Origin: Bifidobacterium sp. ESL0745 | Lineage (GTDB): Bacteria > Actinomycetota > Actinomycetes > Actinomycetales > Bifidobacteriaceae | Direction of reading: 5' to 3' | Assembly (NCBI RefSeq): GCF_029433335.1 | Contig: NZ_JAQTHX010000002.1 | Span: forward strand, 62,001-126,000 | Length of the DNA stretch: 64,000 bases | Part shown: one piece after another, positions 28,466 through 36,715 of the stretch | Position numbering within the stretch: the first letter of the stretch is position 1 | Layout: every line of letters starts with the position of its first letter | Notes under the pieces: model-generated | The model's database searches: none | Seen by the model: the letters and a program-made list of their open reading frames with translations, nothing else | Told to the model about the DNA's origin: nothing | Made by a program: the position numbers and the translations under genes

Positions 28466-28583
28466 GCGACCAAAAGCACTATTTTCGCCCATTTTCCGTG
28501 CTTTTCGTCGCACTAAACGTTCTGAACTTTCCTTTACGCGACCAAAAGCACATTTCCTGACCGTTTTTCATGCTTTTCGTCGC
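28466..28583. repeat. Two tandem copies of a 46-bp hairpin repeat
   Basis: Copy 1 (28466-28511) and copy 2 (28538-28583) each have arms GCGACCAAAAGCAC and GTGCTTTTCGTCGC (one mismatch; copy 2 has ATGC in the right arm) around about 18 bases. The period is 72 bases. REP-like elements downstream of the nitroreductase gene. Confidence 0.75.
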
Positions 28584-28709
28584 GTCCACGACGCTTCCCG
28601 ATGCCGCAAGGGGCCAGTCCTTCCCTGCGCAAAACCGAGAATCGGACAACACGCGCCGCTGAAACCCCTTGCGCTCGTCGGCACTGAGCAGTAACCTTAT
28701 TATTTGTCT

Positions 28710-28792
28710 GCGAGTATGGCGGAATGGTAGACGCGCTGTCTTCAGGTGGCAGTGAGCGTATGCTCGTGGGGGTTCAACTCCCCCTACTCGCA
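28710..28792 (+). tRNA. tRNA-Leu (anticodon CAG)
   Basis: Acceptor GCGAGTA pairs with TACTCGC; D-arm GCGGAATGGTAGACGC; anticodon arm CTGTC-TTCAGGT-GGCAG gives CAG. A long variable arm (GAGCGTATGCTC) is typical of class II tRNA. T-arm GGGGGTTCAACTCCCC; discriminator A. CCA is not encoded. An integrase relic lies just downstream. Confidence 0.96.
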
Positions 28793-28800
28793 CGCCTAAA

Positions 28801-28842
28801 AGAACCTCAGAATCGTTGCAATTTCAACGTTTCTGAGGTTCT
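28801..28842 (+). terminator. Terminator/hairpin after tRNA-Leu
   Basis: Outer arms AGAACCTCAGAA (28801-28812) and TTCTGAGGTTCT (28831-28842) are perfect complements, with an inner CGTTG/CAACG stem. The inner part recurs, inverted and with two changes, at 32148-32172. Confidence 0.8.
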
Positions 28843-28877
28843 TCATTTACCAGCAACAGCCCAAAACTTGACAATTT

Positions 28878-29312
28878 TTATTTTTTCGTTCTGCGGAGCG
28901 CCTCATCCATCACCTTGTCAACGTTGCCGGAAACATCGTCAAGATCGGAATCAAAGACATCGCTATAGGTATCCAGCGTCGTCGTCGCATAGGAATGCCC
29001 CACCATACGCTGCACAACCTTGACGTCAGCGCCGGAGCTCACCGCTATGCTTACCGCCGTGTGCCGCAGATCATGGGCACGAATCATCGGAAGTCCCGCG
29101 TCCCTCAATGCCTTGGCGAACCAGCTTCTGTTGTTCTTGGCAGTGCTCTGCGGACGCATATACCCGCCACGCCTATCGACAAACACCAAATCACCAGGTC
29201 GCTTGCCTTAGACCAGCGGACGAAGTGCTTCCTCCACCGCGTTCGGCATCGGGACTTTTCTGGACTTTCCATGTTCCGGGGTACCAAGCGCGACCTCTGA
29301 ACCTGATCCAAA
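28878..29312 (-). pseudogene. Tyrosine recombinase (phage-type integrase) remnant
   Basis: The C-terminal 103 residues are intact from about 29189 to the stop at 28878: AHDLRHTAVSIAVSSGADVK carries the HxLRH box, RMVGHSYATTTLDTYSDVF carries the HxxT and the catalytic Tyr. Upstream in the same frame LGTPEHGKSRKVPMPNAVEE and ALRPLV continue the catalytic domain (with the first conserved region missing), but a TAA at 29208-29210 interrupts before GKRPGDLVF. The N-terminal arm-binding and core-binding domains are gone. It sits 86 bases from tRNA-Leu, a usual attachment site, so it marks a former integrative element. Could an unlabelled downstream ATG make a mini-protein? Possible but unlikely to recombine. 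Confidence 0.85.
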
Positions 29313-29487
29313 CGCAACGCCTTATCCGGCGGACTTATGACGCCTCCCGACATTCATCAGTCGCAGTCCATGTATATGCGGAAAAAGACACTAATGTGTC
29401 GTGCATTACTATTATGCTTACGCTCTGTACGAGTTCTTTTAAGAGAGGATGCCATTCCGCGACGGAACGGCATCAAGGGAGAGGAAC

Positions 29488-30255
29488 ATGACTCGACCGG
29501 CACCTACAGGACCAGCGTTGGCGGAGGGCCTCGCCGACGCGGCGAACCTTATCGGGGCGGCCCTCGCCCTTCAACGGCAGATCAACTCGGTACAGCTTTC
29601 CAAACAAGGGCGGATGGCCTGGGAGATACTTACCAAGAAGCGCAGCAAAATGCTCACCCATCGCATCGAACTGATCTCGACAGCGATCCTGTCGGCGCTG
29701 TTCATCGCCTTCCTGGCGTTCATTCTCTTGGCGGGCGGAAGCATAGGCGCCGAAGGAATCTACACCCTTGTCTGCGCTTTCCTTTCCATCTTCCTTGACT
29801 CGTTCATCATCGGTATGATACTGGCTCCGATATTGGGCCCGATGCTGCGCCGCCGCGAGCAGCCGATATACAACGAGGCCTACGGCGCATACCTCCAGCA
29901 GGTCACGCCCTTCAGGCAGCGCCTCGCGCAGGTCCAACGGGCCTACGCGGACAGGGTCGCGCCCTGGTACCCGCCGGAATACAGCAGCGTGGAGGCATCG
30001 AGCTTCATGGGCAAAGCCGTACGGCAGGGACGGGCCAACACTCTCGGGGAGGCCATCAACCTGTACGAGAACCACATGCACCAGGCCCGCGTGGAGCAGC
30101 AGCAGGAAACCGCCAACTTCCTGGCGTCTGAACAGTTGATGGCCACGTACTTGGCAGGAAGCGACATTTCGGACGCCGTGGACCGGAACACAGAGGCCGT
30201 GAAAACACATTCCGGGACTACCAAAATATACGAGAATTACGACATTCATATCTGA
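29488..30255 (+). CDS. Unknown membrane protein with two central helices
   Basis: 255 residues from the ATG at 29488 (GGGAGAGGAAC immediately upstream). Residues about 1-55 are soluble with a possible amphipathic helix. Two hydrophobic helices follow (about 65-90 and 97-122), then a soluble tail with WYPPEYSSVEASSFM and GRANTLGEAINLYENHMHQARVE-type sequence. A similar (G-R-A-x-T-L-x-E-A-I-N-L-Y) helix ending occurs in many uncharacterised Firmicute and actinobacterial proteins, often with an N-terminal zinc ribbon that is absent here. No function is assigned. It is the only intact gene in the decayed island and has no obvious partner; perhaps cargo of the lost integrative element. Confidence 0.75.
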   Translation: MTRPAPTGPALAEGLADAANLIGAALALQRQINSVQLSKQGRMAWEILTKKRSKMLTHRIELISTAILSALFIAFLAFILLAGGSIGAEGIYTLVCAFLSIFLDSFIIGMILAPILGPMLRRREQPIYNEAYGAYLQQVTPFRQRLAQVQRAYADRVAPWYPPEYSSVEASSFMGKAVRQGRANTLGEAINLYENHMHQARVEQQQETANFLASEQLMATYLAGSDISDAVDRNTEAVKTHSGTTKIYENYDIHI

Positions 30256-30380
30256 ACCTCAGCCATTTAGGAATTTGCATCAAAGAAACACACCGATCCG
30301 GTCACAAGTACTGGAACAATAACAAACAACAACCAACAAAAAGAAGGAATATCGGTCAAACACACTCCGCAGCATGCGTT

Positions 30381-30466
30381 GAGGACACCCCGCACGCGCT
30401 CACGCGCCAGTGGCGGAATAAGGCTTAGCTTCGTTATTAAGAGGATGCCCCGCACGCGCTCACGCG
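30381..30466. repeat. 27-bp direct repeat, two copies 60 bp apart
   Basis: GAGGA(CA/TG)CCCCGCACG then CGCTCACGCGC at 30381-30407 and 30441-30467, two mismatches. The two copies are in the same reading frame and would encode EDxPHALTR, so this may be a partial gene duplication. Confidence 0.7.
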
Positions 30467-30680
30467 CAGGCTCACCGCCGTCGGCGCACCAGCATCCAAC
30501 GGCCACACGGCCTCCGATCAAGGAGTAAGCGATAACGAGCGGCACATGGCCCACGAACGCCTGGCAAGGCTCGACGCCCCGCCGGCGCCCATTGCCGGCT
30601 TTGTGCAGACGTTTGACCCGCTGTCGGCGTTCGTCGACAGTCCGGACTCTCCCTACCACCTAGTGCGCATGAGCTTTTGA
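30441..30680 (+). pseudogene. Short open coding remnant of unknown protein
   Basis: Open frame from 30441 (after TAA at 30438) to TGA at 30678-30680. The only ATG, at 30546, gives 44 residues (MAHERLARLDAPPAPIAG...). Codon use is GC-rich and gene-like, and the frame stays open upstream of the ATG through the direct repeat, so it looks like the tail of a truncated gene rather than a real small protein. No family recognised. A perfect GC-rich hairpin follows. Confidence 0.35.
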
Positions 30681-30686
30681 GGCTCC

Positions 30687-30719
30687 GGCCGCCGTGCCCT
30701 CAAAAGCGAAACGGCGGCC
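30687..30719 (+). terminator. GC-rich hairpin
   Basis: GGCCGCCGT (30687-30695) and ACGGCGGCC (30711-30719), perfect 9-bp stem, 7 bases after the stop at 30680. No U-run. Confidence 0.6.
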
Positions 30720-30998
30720 ATCGTAATTGCCAATCAACAATTAGATGGTGAGTGGGGGAATTTCAATAAGGATTTTGCTAAATGGATACACAAGTCTATA
30801 GATGTTTCCTTTAACAGTTCGACCCCATTCACATACTCGGTCTACGAAAAAAGCCTCACCGGTCTTTGTACCATAGACAAAGGCGACGAGCCCGACGACG
30901 CCAAAGGCTTCCTCGTCCGCGCGGACGCCGACGGGCATGCGCAACCGCAAGTCCTTCTCGACACCGTGAAGACCAAGGGCGTCAAGGTCAAGGATTGA
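30720..30998 (+). pseudogene. Coding remnant without start codon
   Basis: The frame is open from about 30720 to TGA 30996-30998 and reads ...LDGEWGNFNKDFAKWIHKS... then SLTGLCTIDKGDEPDDAKGF and FLVRADADGHAQPQVLLDT. No ATG/GTG/TTG start with a ribosome site is in frame. The second half has the GC-rich codon use of this genome; the first half is AT-rich. It looks like a fusion or 3' fragment in the decayed island. Product unknown. Confidence 0.35.
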
Positions 30999-31342
30999 CA
31001 ATCAATGGATGGCGTCGGGTGAAGCGAACCCGGCACATCACGATTTGAACCGACCCGCATTCTGGAGCTATAAAAAGCTCACGAATACAGGCCTTCTTTC
31101 CCCCGCCACGCGTAATATAAGCCAGACTCCGCCGTAGGGCCAATCGGACCGATAACATTCTGACCAACCGGAAACAACAGCATTGCACTTCTAAATAGAA
31201 TTCAGGCCGGAAGAATATGACCATCGAAAAGGCTACGATTTTATAGGGTTATGACTCGGCATTGATTGTGCTATGGAAGAGAAACCAGCGCTACTCGACC
31301 CCGCACATACCAAATTGCGAAAAGCCGACAAAGGAATACCTC
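30999..31342. other. Intergenic, nothing identified
   Basis: 344 bases without a supportable gene. A short AGCT-centred hairpin (GAGCTATAAAAAGCTC, around 31063-31079) is the only local structure. Confidence 0.4.
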
Positions 31343-31950
31343 ATGGATAACGTACAACGACGAGCTCAAGAACTTCCTTATCATTATGACGACCCTGCAA
31401 TAGTGGGCGATCAGTGGAAATATCAGGAACTGCTCTACGACTTCAACCAACTGCACCCGACGGATACAGCAGGCAAAAACGAACTGCGAAGAAAATGTTC
31501 GCTGAAATCGGCCCTGATTGCCATATCGAGGTTCCGGCACATGCGACTTGGGGATTCCATCACGTGCATATGGGCAAGGGCATCTATTGCAATAGCAATT
31601 TCACTGCTGTCGATGATGCCGATATATTCATCGGCGATGACTGCATGTTCGGCCCCAATGTCGTTATCGCGACGGCGGGCCATCCGATTCTGCCGATTTT
31701 GAGAGAGCACCGTTATACGTACGCGATTCCCGTCCACATCGGCTGCAACGTATGGATCGGTTCGGGCGTAACGATTCTTCCCGGTGTCACGGTAGGCGAC
31801 AATACGGTTATCGGAGCAGGGGCGATTGTCAACAAAGACCTTCCGCCGAACGTTGTCGCCGCTGGCGTTCCCTGCAAGGTATTGCGGCCAATTGGCGAAC
31901 GGGACAAGAAGCTTTATTCCCGTAATCGAAAACTTGATGTCACGGAGTAA
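31343..31950 (+). pseudogene. Frameshifted maltose/galactoside O-acetyltransferase
   Basis: Start ATG at 31343 with AAGGA upstream. The first about 49 codons (MDNVQRRAQELPYHYDD..., NELRRK) match the N-terminus of Maa/LacA-type acetyl-CoA-dependent acetyltransferases. At an A-run near 31491-31494 (AGAAAATG) the frame must shift by one base to continue MFAEIGPDCHIEV, HATWGFHHVHMG, VDDADIFIGDDCMFGPNV, AGHPI, VWIGSGVTILPGVTVGDN and GAGAIVNKDLPPNVVAAGVP to the TAA at 31950. The catalytic His (AGHP) and the left-handed beta-helix hexapeptides are intact. One missing A is the only lesion, so it could be a recent mutation, a sequencing error or slippage. Otherwise it would be a cytosolic sugar acetylase. 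Confidence 0.85.
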
Positions 31951-32334
31951 ATAACCGTTTCGTAATTGCACCCTGCCATTTTCCTGAAAGCAGTGAATAG
32001 AACCAGCCGAAACCATAAGCACCAGAGCATCAGGCATCGCCTAGACTCCAAATACTTCACTGGTACAAAACCGGTTTCCTTACGCTTTTGAAGCACCGGA
32101 ACCCGTACCGCATTCAACGTCCGGCATAATGGAACTGGACGGCTTCTGGAAACGTTGAGATTACAACGATTCCAGGACCTCAAGTTTTTACATAGGCTCT
32201 GGAATAGAACAGCACGAAACACATACTTCCACACGGCCAAACCCCAGCTATAAACCAAATATCCCGGTCTATGACCCGCGTTCGTACGACGTCGTATCCG
32301 CAACCAACCGCCTCATCCTTGGTAAACTGGGTCC
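31951..32334. other. Intergenic with terminator-like hairpin
   Basis: No gene. It holds the hairpin at 32144-32177 and the start side of the DUF5680 gene. Confidence 0.4.
32144..32189 (+). terminator. Hairpin with U-run, related to the tRNA-Leu terminator
   Basis: TTCTGGAA and TTCCAGGA arms (one mismatch) enclose CGTTG (32153-32157) and CAACG (32164-32168), with TTTTT at 32185-32189. The core matches the inverted complement of the hairpin at 28811-28834 at all but two positions. Confidence 0.6.
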
Positions 32335-32820
32335 GTGATTTCAACATCGTTGTCGTCGTTTCTGGTCAGTGCAAAAGCCGCCACATACGCCGCAGAAAAA
32401 CCGGTTACGTTTGAACCTGCATTCCCCGGATCGCACGAGTTCAGGTTCGCGAAAGACAACCTGCATTACCGCGATATCTACTACGGCAGTTTGCATTTTG
32501 CCGGCCAAGAAATCGTAGAGGACGAGTCACGAGCAATGTGGTCGATGGTCTATTCGGGCGGAATACTGAGCAACAGCACTAATCCAGACAATAAAAACAG
32601 AGACGGCAACGCGACAGAAATTTACCGGTTCCTGAAACTTGCGCTGCGAAAAGTAAGCTCTGACGCACCTTATCGTGGACCAGCATCATTCGAGGCCGGT
32701 GAATATCGTTATACAAACCGGTACATTGGCGATATATCAGATTTCAGCGGCGAGGAAACCATCTACGCCGGCTCATTGCCCGTTTATCATCTGCACTATT
32801 CCGGCGGCTCCTTGCAATAG
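32335..32820 (+). CDS. DUF5680-domain protein
   Basis: 161 residues, GTG start at 32335 with a weak ribosome site. The whole protein is one domain. LSSFLVSAKAATYA at the start, the DLHYRD.Y.GS.HF.GQE-type middle and the repeated second half (EYRYTNRYIGDISDFSGEET and PVYHLHYSGG) fit DUF5680, a domain usually found at the C-terminus of HTH regulators or alone in Firmicutes and bifidobacteria. Function unknown; a ligand-sensing role is only inferred from fusions. Here no HTH is attached. Located between the decayed island and the adhesin pair. Confidence 0.7.
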   Translation: MISTSLSSFLVSAKAATYAAEKPVTFEPAFPGSHEFRFAKDNLHYRDIYYGSLHFAGQEIVEDESRAMWSMVYSGGILSNSTNPDNKNRDGNATEIYRFLKLALRKVSSDAPYRGPASFEAGEYRYTNRYIGDISDFSGEETIYAGSLPVYHLHYSGGSLQ

Positions 32821-32931
32821 CCGGATGTCAGTACGTGCAATCGGAACATATCAGCTCATTTGATTACTGTTCAAAAGTCAAATTTGCGAACCGTTCCAAG
32901 AAATTCCATAACCCAATAATTTTATATATGA

Positions 32932-32978
32932 CAAAGGGCCGACGCGAAGGTGGAAATTTCCTTCGCACCGGTCCTTTG
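32932..32978 (-). terminator. Terminator of the larger LATTG adhesin gene
   Basis: Nineteen-base arms (32932-32950 and 32960-32978) pair at 16 positions plus wobbles. It lies about 90 bases past the stop at 33065. Confidence 0.6.
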
Positions 32979-33064
32979 AGCAGATGAGAGACCGTTCAAT
33001 CCGACGTGGGAGAACCGCTTTTACGGCTTGGCCATTCTATCGTAGTCAGATTGGAGATCGCCGT

Positions 33065-36000
33065 TTAGTGGCGCTTTTTGACGACGAATACGGTAAGCGC
33101 CGAACCAGCCGCCAGCAATATCATCAGCACGACGAGCGGCAAGATCACGTTCGAGCCCGTCGTAGCCAAGCCACTGGAAGCACCGTCCAAAGAGGACTTG
33201 CCGGCCGACGACGCGGAACCTTGGTTGCTGGAAGCGCTGTTGCCTACGGCGCTGGACTGACCCGTTGCGTTGCTGCCGGAAGCCGAACCGCCGTTACCAG
33301 TGGAAGATGAACCTCCATTGCTGGAGTTGCCACCATTGGTCGAGCCGTTGCCGCCAGCGTTGTTACCCGAAGTCGAACCACCGTTACCGTTATTGTTGCT
33401 TGTGGTAGAACCGCCGTTGCTGCCGGAGTTCGAACCACCATTGCCGGAGTTTGACCCGTCGTTGCTGCCATTACCGCCGCCATGGCTTCCATTACCGTCA
33501 CCGTTGCTCCCGTTACCATTGCCGCCGTTGCCCGGCTGCGGTGTCACCGCCACGGCCTTGACCACCGTGACATGAGCCACCGCCGAATGCGAAGGCTCAG
33601 CCTCCCCACGGGTCAACGCAGGCAAAGAGTACGTCACATCGTATTTGCCGGGCTTGGAGGAATCCACGCTACCGGAAACGGTCATGGCCGAGAGCGGCAC
33701 ATTTGACCCATCCGCGGCCGTTGCCGACACGAAGTTGTCCTCTGGCTTCCAGGCAGTCCCCTGCTTGATCGAGCTGTCCTTGACAGTCACGTTCGACTTG
33801 TCCGTCACCTTCACGTTGGACACCGCTGAAACGGTATCCCCGGCCGAGTTCTTCAGCGAGTAGGTCACCTGGAACGTACCAGCCTTGGAGGTATCAACCG
33901 CGTTGGCCCCGTCGACGGTCACGCCATTGAGCGCCACCGCGGCACCAGTCTTGTCGTTGGCCGAAACGAACCCAAGCGACGGATCATACGGCTTGCCGGC
34001 CGTCAGATCAACGTCCTTGGCCTTGACGCTCGTCTGATCCAACGCGTAACTCAATGTCACGTCGGTCGCCTGGCCGGCATCACCGAACGTGCCAGTCGCG
34101 GAAATCGCACCGGTCATACCCGTGAAGAAATAGGTCTTGTCAGCGCTGAAAACGTTCGCGGGCGAAGGTATCGTGTACGGCTTGCCAATCGGGCTGCTAC
34201 CGGCGGTCAGCGTGGCCGGGTTGTCAATGGCTGCGCCGCTCTTGTCCTTCAAACCGGTAAGAGCATGGCCATTGGAATCGACGTAATGCACCGTCACGTC
34301 CGAATAGACCGTGACCGTGGCTTGGGTCGTCAACTTGCGACCTGCCCGATTTGTGAACGCATAATCCACCGTCTGAGGACCAAGCTTGGCGGGGTCGATC
34401 GGGTTGGTGACCACGACCTTTGAATCCTCGTACGGCACGTCTGTGCCGTTGGCGTCAGTGGCGGAAACGAAGTTCGCCTTACCCGTCCAACTTCCGTTAC
34501 GCTTCAGCGCAGAGTTCTTAACCTGCAAATCGGACTTGTCGGTTACTGTGACCTTCGAAACGGCCTGAACCGGGTTGCCTTCAACGTCGGTGAGCGTATA
34601 TGCCACCGTAAAATCGCCGGCTTTGGTGGTATCGACCTTGTCGGCATCCTTCACCGTGACATTGGAAACATTAAGGGCATTGCCGTCCTTGTCCGTAGCC
34701 GAAACCAAGCCGTCGGCCGCACTATAGGAGTCGCCGGCGCTGAGATTGAGGTTCTTGGCCTTGACGCTCGTTTGATCCAGACCATAGACCAAAGCCACAT
34801 TCGTGGCCTGGCCGGCATCACCAAACGTGCCGGCGGTGGAGGCCGCGCCCGTCATGGACTTGAAGAAATAGACCTTGCCGTCGGCATGTATGATGGCGGG
34901 TTGGGGAATCTGATAGTTCTGACCGACCTTGCCGTCGCCGCTGATTGTGGTCGGGTTGGCGATGGCAGCACCACCCTGGTCCTTTACATTCTGCAGATCG
35001 TGCCCCGCAGAATCGGTATAGCGAACAGTTACATCTGAATAGACCGTCACCTTGGCCTGCTTGGTCACCGCGTTGTTATCGGCGTCCTTCACTAAGTAGG
35101 TGATGGTATACGCACCGAGTGTGTTCGGGTCGAAGCCGCCGTCATTGCTAACGCTCACCTTGCTGGTCAGGTTGCCATCCTCGACATCATTCGCGGTCAC
35201 GCCGTCAAGAAGCCACTGATTCCGGTCGGCAACAGCCGTTCCCTTTTTCAGCGTCTTATCGCTGGCCTCGATATTGGGAACGAACCCCGTGGTATCACCA
35301 ATCTGGTAGACCAGAACCTCTGAAATACAATCATCAAGATTTGTTACGACGTTTTTGGTTGTGGTTTTGTATTGCCATCTGACTTGATACTCGGCCGGAT
35401 TCGCCGCGGTGCCGATATGAGGAGTCGACAGCTTGTAAAGCGGCATCAGCCAAGTGTCGGATATGCCATCGGGTATCGAAATCGTCACGCTACCATCAGG
35501 ATTCTTGACCGCCGTGATGCCGTACTTTGTCTGCATCTGGGAGGCAGTCATAAGCGTGTTGTTGCTGAAATGAAGGTCTTTGAAACGGAAATCATTCAGA
35601 TTCAGCGACACATCAGGACCTTGAACGCTCAGGGTATAGCTCCTGCCTAGGTCCGGTTTGGTGGCATCGCCCGGGTCGATAACATTGTACAAAGCCATAT
35701 AAGGCTCGTTTGGGGTGAAGTAACACTTATTATTAGAAGTCGATGCGTAATTATCTGGATCAGGGTACGCTTTTCCATAACTTCCACAGCCTGGAGCCTG
35801 AGCATTGGGATGACTTGTCGTTCCCGAAGTGTCAATCCATAAGGTCTTATAATGCGGATTTTGTACATCTATAGGCGTCGTTGTCCCACCGGATACCGCG
35901 CTGGCCGTTATGGTGTTATTGTCCGTCGCTACATTTTGGAAACGCACATTGATAAAGAAATCAACACTGCCCGGAACCGTCACATCCTTGGTCAATGTGA

Positions 36001-36418
36001 ACGTAACGGTCTTAGAAGTGGCATCCTTGCTAAGAGTCCCAATCGATGCGACACCGGAATCGTTAAAGACAACGTTGTTCCAATCCACGGCGTCTCCGGG
36101 AATGGAGATCACCAGCTTGTCACCATTGCTCAACGAACTTCCCGCATCGAGTACGAACTTGACATGCAGCACAAGCGCCTGACCTGAAATTCCAATGAAT
36201 GAGGCATTGTCGTCAGACTGGTTGATAACGCTAACTTTCGCATTATTAAAAGCCGTAGTTGGGGTATAGTCCCTCAACAGTTCCGAGGCTACCTGCGTCG
36301 AATCATTCTGTGACTGTTCGCCTGAGGAAGCGCTGGCGGTGGCCACGCCGCCGCACACCGCCAGTAGAGTCGCGATGGCTGCTATCACAGCCGTCACATG
36401 CTTATTGATTTTTCTCAT
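33065..36418 (-). CDS. LATTG-anchored multi-domain adhesin, larger paralogue
   Basis: 1117 residues from the ATG at 36418 (AAAAAGGAT upstream; the longer start at 36448 lacks a ribosome site). Signal peptide about 1-33. An N-terminal adhesin-like region about 45-190 (beta-rich, SNGDKLVISIPGDAVDWN) is followed by a second region with Cys residues to about 385. DUF5011-like Ig module (GVTANDVEDGNL...FDPNTLGAYTITYLVKD) about 390-460. Then two rounds of a MucBP-like module (VTVRYTDSAGHDL..., then VTVHYVDSNGHAL) each followed by Ig-like SxKAxDVTAG modules. A Gly/Asn/Ser linker of about 120 residues precedes LATTG (about 1084-1088), a helix and VKKRH. Probably mucin/glycan binding on the cell surface. 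Paralogue of the gene immediately upstream. Confidence 0.9.
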   Translation of the reverse strand: MRKINKHVTAVIAAIATLLAVCGGVATASASSGEQSQNDSTQVASELLRDYTPTTAFNNAKVSVINQSDDNASFIGISGQALVLHVKFVLDAGSSLSNGDKLVISIPGDAVDWNNVVFNDSGVASIGTLSKDATSKTVTFTLTKDVTVPGSVDFFINVRFQNVATDNNTITASAVSGGTTTPIDVQNPHYKTLWIDTSGTTSHPNAQAPGCGSYGKAYPDPDNYASTSNNKCYFTPNEPYMALYNVIDPGDATKPDLGRSYTLSVQGPDVSLNLNDFRFKDLHFSNNTLMTASQMQTKYGITAVKNPDGSVTISIPDGISDTWLMPLYKLSTPHIGTAANPAEYQVRWQYKTTTKNVVTNLDDCISEVLVYQIGDTTGFVPNIEASDKTLKKGTAVADRNQWLLDGVTANDVEDGNLTSKVSVSNDGGFDPNTLGAYTITYLVKDADNNAVTKQAKVTVYSDVTVRYTDSAGHDLQNVKDQGGAAIANPTTISGDGKVGQNYQIPQPAIIHADGKVYFFKSMTGAASTAGTFGDAGQATNVALVYGLDQTSVKAKNLNLSAGDSYSAADGLVSATDKDGNALNVSNVTVKDADKVDTTKAGDFTVAYTLTDVEGNPVQAVSKVTVTDKSDLQVKNSALKRNGSWTGKANFVSATDANGTDVPYEDSKVVVTNPIDPAKLGPQTVDYAFTNRAGRKLTTQATVTVYSDVTVHYVDSNGHALTGLKDKSGAAIDNPATLTAGSSPIGKPYTIPSPANVFSADKTYFFTGMTGAISATGTFGDAGQATDVTLSYALDQTSVKAKDVDLTAGKPYDPSLGFVSANDKTGAAVALNGVTVDGANAVDTSKAGTFQVTYSLKNSAGDTVSAVSNVKVTDKSNVTVKDSSIKQGTAWKPEDNFVSATAADGSNVPLSAMTVSGSVDSSKPGKYDVTYSLPALTRGEAEPSHSAVAHVTVVKAVAVTPQPGNGGNGNGSNGDGNGSHGGGNGSNDGSNSGNGGSNSGSNGGSTTSNNNGNGGSTSGNNAGGNGSTNGGNSSNGGSSSTGNGGSASGSNATGQSSAVGNSASSNQGSASSAGKSSLDGASSGLATTGSNVILPLVVLMILLAAGSALTVFVVKKRH

Positions 36419-36586
36419 GATATCCTTTTTCTCGTTTACAAAGGCCATAGCACAGCAAACCTTTGTATAGGTTTACTTTTTGTGTATTCAGGCCTCAATA
36501 AACTTCATTATAAAAAGGATTGACATCAAATCAATAGAACGTTTTTGCCTATTCTGTTTTAAAATGACCTTTCTCGATATGATACA

Positions 36587-36623
36587 GGGCCGGTATGAAA
36601 GTAAATCACCTTCGTGCCGGCTC
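36587..36623 (-). terminator. Hairpin after the smaller LATTG adhesin gene
   Basis: GGGCCGGTATGAAAG (36587-36601) and CCTTCGTGCCGGCTC (36609-36623) pair with a few wobbles. It is in the 267-bp gap between the two paralogues, so each is probably a separate transcript. Confidence 0.5.
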
Positions 36624-36715
36624 TCGTCAAGAGGGATAAGATCCCAGCCTGACGAGACAAAACCGTCTTTATAGCTTGACGGATTCCTCATCGCCAGACT
36701 GAAATCAATCTTCCA

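Noticed and set aside
30381..30467. Two repeats 60 bp apart containing CCCCGCACGCG, resembling a type I-E CRISPR repeat and spacing
   Set aside because: Only two copies, no internal CCCCGC/GCGGGG dyad, no cas genes, and the copies share a reading frame; a gene-fragment duplication explains it better.
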